Shown here one piece after another: positions 33,250-41,540 of a DNA stretch of 64,000 bases. The translations under genes and the position numbers were made by a program. Within the stretch, counting starts at the first letter, position 1, and each line of letters begins with the position of its first letter. The notes beneath the pieces were generated by a model. The model worked only from the letters and a program-made list of their open reading frames with translations. It was not told the DNA's origin and did no database searches. Source of the stretch: Pannonibacter carbonis (lineage in GTDB: Bacteria > Pseudomonadota > Alphaproteobacteria > Rhizobiales > Stappiaceae); the NCBI RefSeq assembly GCF_003012935.1, contig NZ_PUDR01000013.1, positions 62,001-126,000 on the forward strand, read 5' to 3'.

Positions 33250-36200
33250 ACGGTTCCGCGCCGAAACGGCGCTCGCCCCTCTCAAGGTCTTCCAGCGGCG
33301 GACCGTCGACTATGTGTTCGACCGGCTCTACGGCCAGGACGATCCCGTCCGCCAATTCCTGGTCGCCGACGAGGTCGGTCTGGGCAAGACGATGGTGGCG
33401 CGCGGGGTCATCGCCCGGATGATCGAGCACCTGTGGGACAGCACCAAACGCATCGACATCCTCTATATCTGCTCGAACCAGGCGATCGCCGCCCAGAACC
33501 TCAACCGGCTGAATGTGCTCGGCCGGCGCGAACTGGCCCTGCCGACCCGCATGACCCTCATTCCCTTGCAGCTGCGGGACCAGACGGGCCTCGACGCCAA
33601 CAAGGTGAACTTCATCAGCCTGACGCCGGGCACGACCTTCGATTTGCGCTCCGCGACGGGCGTGACGCAGGAACGCGCCCTGTTGTGCCACCTCCTGCGC
33701 GATCTCGTTTCGCGCCCGCGCGGCCTCCACAACCTGTTGCAGGTGACGGCCGGCGTCGATGGCTGGAACCGCGCCGTGGAAAGCCTCACCCTTGAAGGCG
33801 TCGACAAACGCATCATCGCGCGCTTCCACCGCGACGTGCAGGCGGACCGCGACCTCTTCGAGGAGCTCGAACGGGTCTGCGACCTCTTCCCGCGCCGACG
33901 GGACGCCTATCCCCCGGAGATGACCCAGCCGCGCAACGCTCTGGTCGCCCGGCTCCGCGCCAAACTGTCCCACGCATGCGTCGACGCCCTCCAGCCCGAC
34001 CTGATCATCATGGACGAGTTCCAGCGGTTCCGGGACCTCCTGCATGGCGATAGCGATGCGGCGATCCTCGCACGCGAACTGTTCGACTATTCCGGGGCCG
34101 ACGGACACGCTGCCCGCACCCTGCTGCTGTCCGCCACGCCGTACCGGATGCTCACACTCGCCGGCGATGAGCCGGACGAAGGCGACCACTATCAGGACTT
34201 CCTCGAAACCTTGAGCTTCCTCTATGGCCGGGAGAAAGGCCCGGAGGTGGCCGCCACCCTGGCGCACGAAATGCGCGCCTTCCGCGGCCTCCTGCACGCC
34301 CTCCCGCAATCGCACGCTTCAGCCGTCGAGGCCCGCAAGACGATCGAACAGCGCCTGCGCCGCGTGATCGCCCGCACCGAACGGATCGCTTCCACGGTCG
34401 AACGCGATTCCATGATGAGCGAGCCCGCTATCGCCGTCTCGGTCGCGCCCGCCGACCTCGCCCAGGCGTCGGCCCTGTCGCAGGTGGCGCGCGCGCTCGA
34501 CGCCCCGGAAATCATCGAATATTGGAAATCAGCGCCCTACCTGCTCAACTTCATGCGCCATTACAGCTTGAAGCAGCTTCTGGCGGCCCAGGCGCAGGCG
34601 CCTACGGCGAGCCTGTGCTACGCCATCCGGACGGCGCGTCCAACCATGCTCGATCGGGAGTCCATCGACGCCTACGCACCGCTGGAGCCAGCCAACGGCC
34701 GTATGCGGGCGATCATGGATGACATGTTCGGCCAGCATCTCGAGCAAAATCTCTGGATCCCCGCCGCCATGCCCTATTATGGCGCGACGCCGTCTGGCCC
34801 GCCGCTGACCAAGGCGCTGATCTTCTCATCGTGGTCCATGGTGCCCGACGCGGTCGCGGCCCTGCTGTCCTACGAAGCCGAACGGCGTATGGGGGTTGGG
34901 GACTCCGGCCGCCGCTATTTCGAGCAGCATCGTCTGCGCCCCTTGCAGTTCCGTCAGGATCAGGGACGTCTCGCGGGCCTTCGCGCCCTGCTGCTCATCT
35001 ATCCATCGCCGGCGCTGGCGGAACTGGCTGATCCGCTCGCGGTGTTCGCCGAGCAGGACGCCGCCGTTTCGCACGAAGCGATGCGCGCCGCGATCAGGGA
35101 TCGGCTCAAGCCCGCGCTGGACGCGATCCCGCACGCCACAGGATCAGACGGCGATACGGCAGGCGCGGAATGGGCCGCGCCCGCCGTGATCGACGATGCG
35201 CTCGGCAAGCACGTCCGCGCCTGGCTGGAATCGTCCCACGGCATGCGCGCCTTGGCTAGCGAAGACGCCTTCCAGGATCACGTCGCCGAACTCGCGGACG
35301 CCGTAAAGACGCGCACGATCAGCGCCGCTTCCGCCGATCTCCCGGACCTGCTGGTTGATGTGGCGCTCGGCAGTCCGGCGGTCTGCGCGCTTCGCGCCCT
35401 CAAGCGGATCGCGCCAGAACTAGCGTGGGATGACCCGCGCTTGCTCAGCGCAGCAGCCGATGTCGCTTGGTCCTTCCGGACGCTGTTCAACCAGCACGAC
35501 GCCGTGGCCCTGCTCAGGCGCAACGCCGACGATCGATACTGGCATCGTGTGCTGACCTATTGTGCGGATCACAATCTACAGGCCGTCCTGGACGAATACG
35601 CCCACTACCTCGTCGACGCCGAGGGTCTGGGAGCGCGTCCCGCCGCAGAGCGCGCGATCGGCGTGGCCCGGGCCATGGCCTTGGCCTTGGCCGTCCGCCC
35701 CTCGCAGATCGACGTCGATGACGTCCATGTCGATGGCGACGCCCTCACGATCGGCAAATTCCAGATGCGCGGGCGCTTTGCGATGCGGCTCGCCGACTAC
35801 AAGGACGAGGACGGCGCCGTCGCGCGGCTTGGAGGGGTGCGCGACGCCTTCAATTCGCCGTTTAGGCCGTTCGTTCTCGCCACGACGTCCGTCGGTCAGG
35901 AGGGGCTGGATTTTCATCCCTATTGCTATCGCGTCTACCACTGGAACCTGCCGGGCAACCCGGTGGACCTTGAACAGCGCGAAGGCCGGGTTCATCGCTT
36001 CAAGGGCCACGCCGTGCGCCTCAACCTGGCGGAACGCCAGGCCGCTGTCGTCAGGGCGCGCGGGCAGGTTCCCGATGACCCGTGGCGGCTGATGTTCGAA
36101 CAGGCGCGATCCGAGGCCACGGTCGATACCGACCTCATCCCCTACTGGATCTACGAGGGCTCCGTGCGGGTCGAACGGCGCGTGCCGATGTTGCCGTTCA

Positions 36201-36388
36201 GCCGCGAAGTCACGCGGCTCGCCTGGCTCAAACGCAGCCTCACAGTTTATCGCTTGGCCTTCGGTCAACCGCGGCAGGACGATCTGCTCGACTACCTGCA
36301 AACCCTGGCCGGTGACGGCATGGACTCCAACCTGCTCGTAGACCTGCAAATTCGGCTCGAGCCAGAGTCGTTCGACAGGTCAGCGTGA
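33239..36388 (+). CDS. SF2 helicase of the DUF6361-PLD-helicase set
   Basis: Protein of 1049 residues and last gene of the rightward operon. Motif I is ADEVGLGKTMVA (residues 43-54). Motif II reads IIMDEFQRF, a DEFQ variant of DEAD/DEAH, and motif III is LLSATPYRM. The C-terminal helicase domain has TTSVGQEGLDFH and QREGRVHRFKGHAVR (motif VI). A large insertion with no recognisable domain separates the two helicase lobes. It belongs to the SNF2-like group of defence helicases. No clear terminator follows. Confidence 0.88.
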   Translation: MGNERFRAETALAPLKVFQRRTVDYVFDRLYGQDDPVRQFLVADEVGLGKTMVARGVIARMIEHLWDSTKRIDILYICSNQAIAAQNLNRLNVLGRRELALPTRMTLIPLQLRDQTGLDANKVNFISLTPGTTFDLRSATGVTQERALLCHLLRDLVSRPRGLHNLLQVTAGVDGWNRAVESLTLEGVDKRIIARFHRDVQADRDLFEELERVCDLFPRRRDAYPPEMTQPRNALVARLRAKLSHACVDALQPDLIIMDEFQRFRDLLHGDSDAAILARELFDYSGADGHAARTLLLSATPYRMLTLAGDEPDEGDHYQDFLETLSFLYGREKGPEVAATLAHEMRAFRGLLHALPQSHASAVEARKTIEQRLRRVIARTERIASTVERDSMMSEPAIAVSVAPADLAQASALSQVARALDAPEIIEYWKSAPYLLNFMRHYSLKQLLAAQAQAPTASLCYAIRTARPTMLDRESIDAYAPLEPANGRMRAIMDDMFGQHLEQNLWIPAAMPYYGATPSGPPLTKALIFSSWSMVPDAVAALLSYEAERRMGVGDSGRRYFEQHRLRPLQFRQDQGRLAGLRALLLIYPSPALAELADPLAVFAEQDAAVSHEAMRAAIRDRLKPALDAIPHATGSDGDTAGAEWAAPAVIDDALGKHVRAWLESSHGMRALASEDAFQDHVAELADAVKTRTISAASADLPDLLVDVALGSPAVCALRALKRIAPELAWDDPRLLSAAADVAWSFRTLFNQHDAVALLRRNADDRYWHRVLTYCADHNLQAVLDEYAHYLVDAEGLGARPAAERAIGVARAMALALAVRPSQIDVDDVHVDGDALTIGKFQMRGRFAMRLADYKDEDGAVARLGGVRDAFNSPFRPFVLATTSVGQEGLDFHPYCYRVYHWNLPGNPVDLEQREGRVHRFKGHAVRLNLAERQAAVVRARGQVPDDPWRLMFEQARSEATVDTDLIPYWIYEGSVRVERRVPMLPFSREVTRLAWLKRSLTVYRLAFGQPRQDDLLDYLQTLAGDGMDSNLLVDLQIRLEPESFDRSA

Positions 36389-36654
36389 TGACCTCACTGC
36401 ATCTGGCATCAAAAGCCTTTGCAAACGGGAAGACCACTACGCATCCCCGCCTATTTGTATCCTCGACTATCCGCGTTCCCTACGCCTGACGATTGATACT
36501 TCCCTGACCACTTCCGCGCGCTCATGTTTGGTCATGCAGGAGCGTGCACCATCAAAGCACGGCCAGCGTGCCGGTGCCTCTGAATGACCGACACATCCCG
36601 AAATGCGCATCGCGCTCGACCATCAACGGCAGGTCTTCTGCCGAAGGAGGGATT
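36389..36654. other. Intergenic region after the defence island
   Basis: No convincing gene, terminator or repeat is visible in these 266 bases. It ends in a strong AAGGAGG ribosome site (36644-36650) for the following small gene. A longer in-frame start at 36544 lacks such a site. Confidence 0.5.
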
Positions 36655-36885
36655 ATGCCAGAGACCACATTTCTCACGCCGGAAGAGGTAGCCGAACGCT
36701 ATCGTGGCTGCGTTTCCGTTGGCACCCTTCGGAACTGGCGTGCGATGAAGATCGGGCCGTCGTTCGTAAAAATCGGTAAAGCGGTCCTCTACCGGGTCGA
36801 TGAGCTTGAGGCGTGGGACGACAGGAATCGTGTGCAGTGCTGCGCCCCAAAGCGAGTTGAACAAAGCGCCATGGATAGTGCTTGA
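36655..36885 (+). CDS. Small helix-turn-helix DNA-binding protein (AlpA/excisionase-like)
   Basis: Protein of 76 residues. The fold is a MerR/AlpA-type helix-turn-helix: LTPEEVAERYRGCVSVGTLRNWRAMKIGP followed by SFVKIGKAVLYRVDELEAW. Such proteins act as excisionases or regulators of integrase genes on mobile elements. Its position next to ParB-like proteins and a recombinase supports that. The start at 36655 has a near-perfect AAGGAGG site 5 bp upstream. Confidence 0.75.
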   Translation: MPETTFLTPEEVAERYRGCVSVGTLRNWRAMKIGPSFVKIGKAVLYRVDELEAWDDRNRVQCCAPKRVEQSAMDSA

Positions 36886-37113
36886 TCGCTCAGCACAAAT
36901 GGCGGGCGCGCCGGTCGGCGCTTCCGACGCACCCGCCCACCTTCAGTTCATGCGAGGCAAACCACCCCTCATGCGGCTGGACCATATGACGGCCAACCTA
37001 GTGGGCCTCATGCGGGTTCGCCGCCATTCCCACCACCATGATTGATCCGCCCCACGGTGCGGCTTCTCCCATGGTCCCCGCGCTTATCGGGTCCGGGTCC
37101 CCATATACCTGCC
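36886..37113. other. Intergenic region with short direct repeats
   Basis: CCTCATGCGG occurs twice (36967-36976 and 37006-37015) and a related TTCATGCGAG once (36947-36956). No gene is apparent. The repeats lie at the stop end of the ParB-like pair and could be protein-binding sites, but this is weak. Confidence 0.3.
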
Positions 37114-38049
37114 TCAGGCGCTCGGCGTTTCCGCGATCGGGCCGAGCGTGTCGATCTCGGCGATCTTCTGAAACTCGCTGAGATAGTCCTGCTGATGAGT
37201 CGCTAACCAACGAACCACCCGATTGTTCGCCAACAGCTTGGCGATGTATCCGCGCGCGACGGTCAGATGAAGATTGTCGATACCGTAAGTCTCCTCAACC
37301 GACTTCACCTGGGTCTGGAGCGCCGCCAATTCGCGCTCCATCCGGGCGATCTGCTGGCCTGAAGGCGTCGGCTTGCCGCCGCCCTTCCCCTTGCGGGCAG
37401 TGGCAAGCTGGTTTTCAGAGGTCGCCGCACGCAACGCGCGCGCAAACATGACGGTGAAATTGTTCTGACCGATCATTAGGTCGGCGGCTTCGATTTGCCT
37501 GACCGACGTCATCTGGCGCAGAATGTCGAACACCTTCATCGAACAGGGCGTGTCCTTCAGCATCTCGGCCGCCTCGGGGCTGATCCCTTCCAGCAACCGA
37601 AAACGCCGCAGCACCGACTCGACCTGAAGGTTCAAGGCGGCGGCGATGTCCGCCGACGACACACTCCGGTCCATTGCACGCGCGATCATTCGGTGTTCCT
37701 GGATCGGCGGTATGCGATTGACGCGCTTGTTGTAAGTATAGGTGTCGTCATCGGTGGCGAGCAGGCATTCGACCTCGACGACGCCGAGTTCCTTCAACGC
37801 CTCCAGCCGAAGATGGCCATCGAGGAGAAACCAGGTTCCGGGATTCTTTGTGTCGGCCATCACGACGGGCGCTTCAATCAAGCCGATCGCCCTGATGGAA
37901 CTCAGAACCTGCGCATAGGAGCGGCTCGCCCTGGCGCCGTCCGGCAGCGTCTTGAGCGGCACGATTCCCGCCACAGGGATCGTCAGGAAGTCTCGGTCAA
38001 AAGCGAGATGGATATGGCCATCCTCCCGGTCTTTCGGTTCATCAGCCAT
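37114..38049 (-). CDS. ParB/RepB-like protein (second of a pair)
   Basis: Protein of 311 residues. The N-terminal ParB-like domain shows VPLKTLPDGARASRSY, FLLDGHLRLEALKELGV (the ParB GxxRxxA-type segment) and a helix-turn-helix SSADIAAALNLQVESVLRRFRLL. The C-terminal half resembles RepB of alphaproteobacterial plasmids. The ATG at 38049 is chosen because MADEPKDRED begins the family sequence and overlaps the preceding gene by 8 bp; upstream in-frame ATGs lie deep in that gene. With its partner and the recombinase it forms a triad common on alphaproteobacterial islands. No parA is nearby, so a role in recombination control is as likely as segregation. Confidence 0.85.
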   Translation of the reverse strand: MADEPKDREDGHIHLAFDRDFLTIPVAGIVPLKTLPDGARASRSYAQVLSSIRAIGLIEAPVVMADTKNPGTWFLLDGHLRLEALKELGVVEVECLLATDDDTYTYNKRVNRIPPIQEHRMIARAMDRSVSSADIAAALNLQVESVLRRFRLLEGISPEAAEMLKDTPCSMKVFDILRQMTSVRQIEAADLMIGQNNFTVMFARALRAATSENQLATARKGKGGGKPTPSGQQIARMERELAALQTQVKSVEETYGIDNLHLTVARGYIAKLLANNRVVRWLATHQQDYLSEFQKIAEIDTLGPIAETPSA

Positions 38050-38944
38050 GATCGTCCCCCGATATGCGAGCCTTGAGCGCCCGCGGCATGGTCGCCAGCC
38101 CTTCGGCGCGCAGCAGATTGATGAAGCCGTCATTGGCGAGCAGGTCCTTCAGCGCCTCGACCACGAACAACAGACGAACCTGGGTGAAATCCGATTTCTT
38201 GACGAGCAGGCGCTGGCGTTCCGCCTCGCGCTGGTAGACCTGCATCAGATCGGCCGCCGTCATCCGCCGGCTACTGGCTTTGCGCCCCAAGCGCCCGGTC
38301 GGCAATCCGCCCTTGCGCTGGCTCTGCAACCGCATTTCGAGCAGGCGACGAACAGCGGCCAGCCGCTTGCCCCTGAGCTTGCCGGTCTCGTAGGCGTCGA
38401 GGAGCAGATTCTGCGCCTCCTCCGTCTCGGCTTTGGAGATTTCCATCGCCAGGGTGATCGGAATGAGCCCCGTTTCGACCGCGGAGACCAACCGCTCCTC
38501 GCCGCGATCGAGGAGCGAGCCGATCATGTTGACCCAGGACGCCCCGACGCCGATCTTTTCTCCGATGGTCGCATCGCTATAGCCGCGCGAGCGAAGGGCC
38601 CCGATCTCGCGCATCAGGTCGATGGGACGCGGGGTGCGCCGCGCGATATTTTCAACCAGGCTCATCACGAGGCATTCGCTCTCGCTGGCCTCGATAACCA
38701 CGGCCGGGATCTCGGTCTGCCCCAGCATCTGGAAGGCCTCCAGCCGGCCTTCCCCGCAAACCAGATCATATCGGGGACCGCCGGCCCCGTCGCGGCGGCT
38801 TACCGTGATAGGGCGCTTGAGACCAATGGCCTCAATATTGTTCACGATCTCCCGATGCTGCCGCTTGTTGCGGGCGCGGGGATTGAGGACGGTGATCCGG
38901 GAGATGGGGATCATCTGGATCTGGTTGGGACGGACGACTGGCAT
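38042..38944 (-). CDS. ParB/RepB-like protein (first of a pair)
   Basis: Protein of 300 residues with a canonical ParB N-terminus: IPISRITVLNPRARNKRQH, VNNIEAIGLKRPITVSRR, then LVCGEGRLEAFQMLG and LVMSLVENIARR. A helix-turn-helix follows (SDATIGEKIGVGASWVNMIGSLL). Its start codon shares one base with the recombinase stop (TGATG), and its stop overlaps the next ParB-like gene by 8 bp, so the three genes form one leftward operon. Confidence 0.88.
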   Translation of the reverse strand: MPVVRPNQIQMIPISRITVLNPRARNKRQHREIVNNIEAIGLKRPITVSRRDGAGGPRYDLVCGEGRLEAFQMLGQTEIPAVVIEASESECLVMSLVENIARRTPRPIDLMREIGALRSRGYSDATIGEKIGVGASWVNMIGSLLDRGEERLVSAVETGLIPITLAMEISKAETEEAQNLLLDAYETGKLRGKRLAAVRRLLEMRLQSQRKGGLPTGRLGRKASSRRMTAADLMQVYQREAERQRLLVKKSDFTQVRLLFVVEALKDLLANDGFINLLRAEGLATMPRALKARISGDDHG

Positions 38945-40512
38945 CAGATTTCCTCCGCGAGAGGAACGGGCTTTGCGATGTCATAAAGAAGATCGAGGCC
39001 ATCAAAACGGTAGGCGTCGAGCCCCAAGGCATTGTCCTCCGCTAGGCGCAGTTTCTCGGAAAACATGTCGATCCGCGGGAGCAGATAGTAGTCGAGCGGC
39101 GCCCGATTGGCGCTGTCCATGCGCACCACGATCGTGATGTCGGGGGCAAGCGAGGTGTCGAAGCGCAACTGCCAGCGCAGAAGTCCGGTCGGCGTCTCGA
39201 CGCATCGCGCCACCACCACGCAGAGGCTGAACTCGTTGTTGACGATCACACGATCGGTCTGGAGATCCTGCCAGGCATCGCTCCCCGTGACTTGCAACCC
39301 GTCGAGCACCTGGCGCACAATTTCGGGATGGAGCTTTCGCAGCTCGCGATTGACCTGAACGTAGCGATAGTCGCGATCCGGCGTAAAACCGATGAGGCGA
39401 TAGGCGCGCAGCAGACTGCCAAAGCGAGAGCTATAGGCGCTGCTCGATGGGAGGCCGTCGCATTCGTCGATCACGATGCCCGATAGCAGGCCCTTCTGCT
39501 GGTAGAGCTTGTGCAGGGATCGCAGCATCTCCTCGTCGCTCAAACGAAACGAGCGCGCGTTGATGATGGTTCTCGCCGCCTCGAACAGCTCGCGCTCGAC
39601 GACGGCCTGAAACACATCCTGCGCCCTGATCCACATCTCGGGCTCATTGGCGACGCGCTTCTTCTTGAGCTTGAAGGAGCGACGATTCCAGACGTTGTCG
39701 CCGACATATTTCTCGTTGATCAGAATCTGATGGACCGTGCCCCGGGTCCAAGGACGCCCAAGATCGGTCGGAACGCCGCGTTGATTGAGATCGTCCGCAA
39801 TTTCCCGCTCGCTGTATCCTCGATGGACGAAAGCCCGGTAGATGCTGCGAACCAGATCGACCTCTTCGGCAGGGCCAAGCGTCAGGATCACCCGATCTGT
39901 CTGAATGCTCTTGTGCTCGCCCCGTTCGAGAAGCCCCTTGATGACGCCATGCTCGTCAATCAACGTCCGGCGCAGGCCGAAGCCGGCGGGCCCGCCCTGG
40001 CGGTAGCCCTTCTCGATCAGCCGGCCCTGGCCGGCGAACACCTTGGTTGAAAGCTCGCGGCTGTATTCGCCAGCCATCGCTCGTTTGACGCCCTTGACGA
40101 TAGTCGAAATCGGGCTGCCGTCATTGTCGAATTGCTCGGCGCAATATTCGACGGCGATGCCGGCGCGCCGACAAATATACTCGTAGTAGGCGCTTTCGTC
40201 GGCGTCCTGGAAGCGCCCCCAGCGGCTGACATCATAAACGAGCACCAAAGTGAAATCGGTGCTGCCCGATTGCACGTCCTCGATGAGTTGCCTGAGCGCG
40301 TCGCGCCCCTCGATCTTTAGCCCGCTTTTTCCAGCGTCTTCATAGGTTCGCACGATCTCGATTCCACGCGCCTCAGCATATTGCTTGATCGCGTCGGATT
40401 GGTTTTCGGTCGAATACTTCTGATGATCCGTCGACATGCGGACGTATTCGGCAGCCCGAAGTGGACGTTCAGGCTGCCCTGACCGGTCATCATCGTAAAC
40501 TCTCCGGCTCAT
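38944..40512 (-). CDS. Large serine recombinase family protein
   Basis: Site-specific recombinase of 522 residues from the ATG at 40512. The resolvase-type catalytic domain begins RAAEYVRMSTDHQKYSTENQ with nucleophile Ser27, and continues VYDVSRWGRF and ISTIVKGVKRAMAGEYSREL. A recombinase domain (GFGLRRTLIDEHG; YSEREIADDLNQRGVPT; TVHQILINEKYVGDNVWNR) and a C-terminal zinc-less region follow. The start is preferred to one 60 bp upstream because AGGAGG lies 9 bp before it. It could integrate and excise the element or a smaller island; target sites are not visible. Confidence 0.9.
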   Translation of the reverse strand: MSRRVYDDDRSGQPERPLRAAEYVRMSTDHQKYSTENQSDAIKQYAEARGIEIVRTYEDAGKSGLKIEGRDALRQLIEDVQSGSTDFTLVLVYDVSRWGRFQDADESAYYEYICRRAGIAVEYCAEQFDNDGSPISTIVKGVKRAMAGEYSRELSTKVFAGQGRLIEKGYRQGGPAGFGLRRTLIDEHGVIKGLLERGEHKSIQTDRVILTLGPAEEVDLVRSIYRAFVHRGYSEREIADDLNQRGVPTDLGRPWTRGTVHQILINEKYVGDNVWNRRSFKLKKKRVANEPEMWIRAQDVFQAVVERELFEAARTIINARSFRLSDEEMLRSLHKLYQQKGLLSGIVIDECDGLPSSSAYSSRFGSLLRAYRLIGFTPDRDYRYVQVNRELRKLHPEIVRQVLDGLQVTGSDAWQDLQTDRVIVNNEFSLCVVVARCVETPTGLLRWQLRFDTSLAPDITIVVRMDSANRAPLDYYLLPRIDMFSEKLRLAEDNALGLDAYRFDGLDLLYDIAKPVPLAEEI

Positions 40513-40838
40513 CACATGACGCCCTCCTGAAATCGGCTGCGGCGGTCCGGGCGACCTACCGCCGCAGCGCATGACGGGCCTGTGCCGCGACTCCGCAATG
40601 AAACCAGTCTAACTGCGGAGAAAACGGAAGATGTTGCCGAAAACGGGCAGGAAATTACCCCAATGGAGAGAGCACAATCCCTTTGGGTGAGGCTTCGGCC
40701 TCACTTCCCGGCGGCTCGGGCGCGGCGCAGTCGCGCCGCCAGGTCTACCTTTGGCCGCGTAATCGGCGATGCCGATCCGAGGAACGCAGCGCTGCGAGCT
40801 GCCTTTGCCTGTAGTGTCATCACTCCAGGCGGTTCTTC
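40513..40838. other. Intergenic region with GC-rich hairpins, possible element boundary
   Basis: Between the recombinase start and the stop of the VIT gene. It holds a ribosome site for the recombinase and two strong hairpins, but no convincing gene. A rightward open frame from 40582 has Arg-rich, unrelated sequence and continues antisense to the VIT gene. Content changes from mobile-element to metal genes here, so an attachment site may lie within. Confidence 0.45.
40687..40738. terminator. Two adjacent hairpins downstream of the VIT gene
   Basis: The first hairpin, GTGAGGC-TTCG-GCCTCAC (40687-40704), has a stable tetraloop; the second, GCGGCGC-AGTC-GCGCCGC (40722-40739 approximately), is equally perfect. 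They follow the end of the long leftward metal/redox operon and probably terminate it. T runs are weak. Confidence 0.5.
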
Positions 40839-41540
40839 TTATCCGACTGTGACCCCAAAGATTGATCCGACCAGCGCGGTCGCGGCCATGGCAAGGGCAC
40901 CCCAGAACGTCACTCGGACAGCGCCTCGCAGGATGCCGGCGCCGCCAGCGGTCGCGCCAAGACCGCCCAGGATGGCGAGCGACAGGAGTGTCGCGATGGC
41001 TACGAACGGCACAATTTGCGCTGGCGGAGCAAGCATGGCCACCAGAAGCGGGACCACAGCACCCACGGCAAAGGTCATGGCGGAGACAAGGGCCGCTTGG
41101 ATCGGATGAGCGGTCACCGTCTCGGATATGCCCAGCTCGTCGCGGGCGTGGCTGCCAAGGGCATCGCGGTCGGTGAGCTGGACGGCCACCTGTTCGGCCA
41201 AATCGCGGGTCAGCCCGCGCGCCTCGTAGATTCGGGTCAGTTCCTCGAGTTCGGCATCAGGCGTCTCTGCAAGCTCCTTCTTCTCGCGGGCAAGGTCGGC
41301 CTGCTCGGCATCGGTCTGCGAACTGACCGAGACGTATTCGCCCGCCGCCATCGACATCGCTCCAGCGACCAGCCCGGCGAGGCCCGCGATCAGCACCTCC
41401 GTCCGCCCTGTGCCGGCTGCGGCGACGCCCACGACGAGGCTGGAGGTTGAGACAAGGCCATCATTCGCGCCGAGCACCGCCGCGCGCAACCAGCCGATGC
41501 GGTGCACCATGTGGATTTCGGAATGGGACAGGCGGCTCAT
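40839..41540 (-). CDS. VIT1/CCC1-family membrane transporter
   Basis: Membrane protein of 233 residues of the VIT/CCC1 family, which moves Fe2+ or Mn2+. The N-terminus HRIGWLRAAVLGANDGLVSTSSLVVGV is diagnostic, followed by GAMSMAAGEYVSVSSQTD. A cytosolic acidic helical segment (EKKELAETPDAELEELTRIYE) comes next, then three C-terminal helices. It is last in the operon and its start overlaps the P-type ATPase gene by 4 bp. Confidence 0.93.
   Translation of the reverse strand: MSRLSHSEIHMVHRIGWLRAAVLGANDGLVSTSSLVVGVAAAGTGRTEVLIAGLAGLVAGAMSMAAGEYVSVSSQTDAEQADLAREKKELAETPDAELEELTRIYEARGLTRDLAEQVAVQLTDRDALGSHARDELGISETVTAHPIQAALVSAMTFAVGAVVPLLVAMLAPPAQIVPFVAIATLLSLAILGGLGATAGGAGILRGAVRVTFWGALAMAATALVGSIFGVTVG

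Noticed and set aside
40582-41109. Possible gene next to the recombinase on the plus strand
   Set aside because: Most of it is antisense to the VIT gene and the free part is Arg-rich without a family match or ribosome site.
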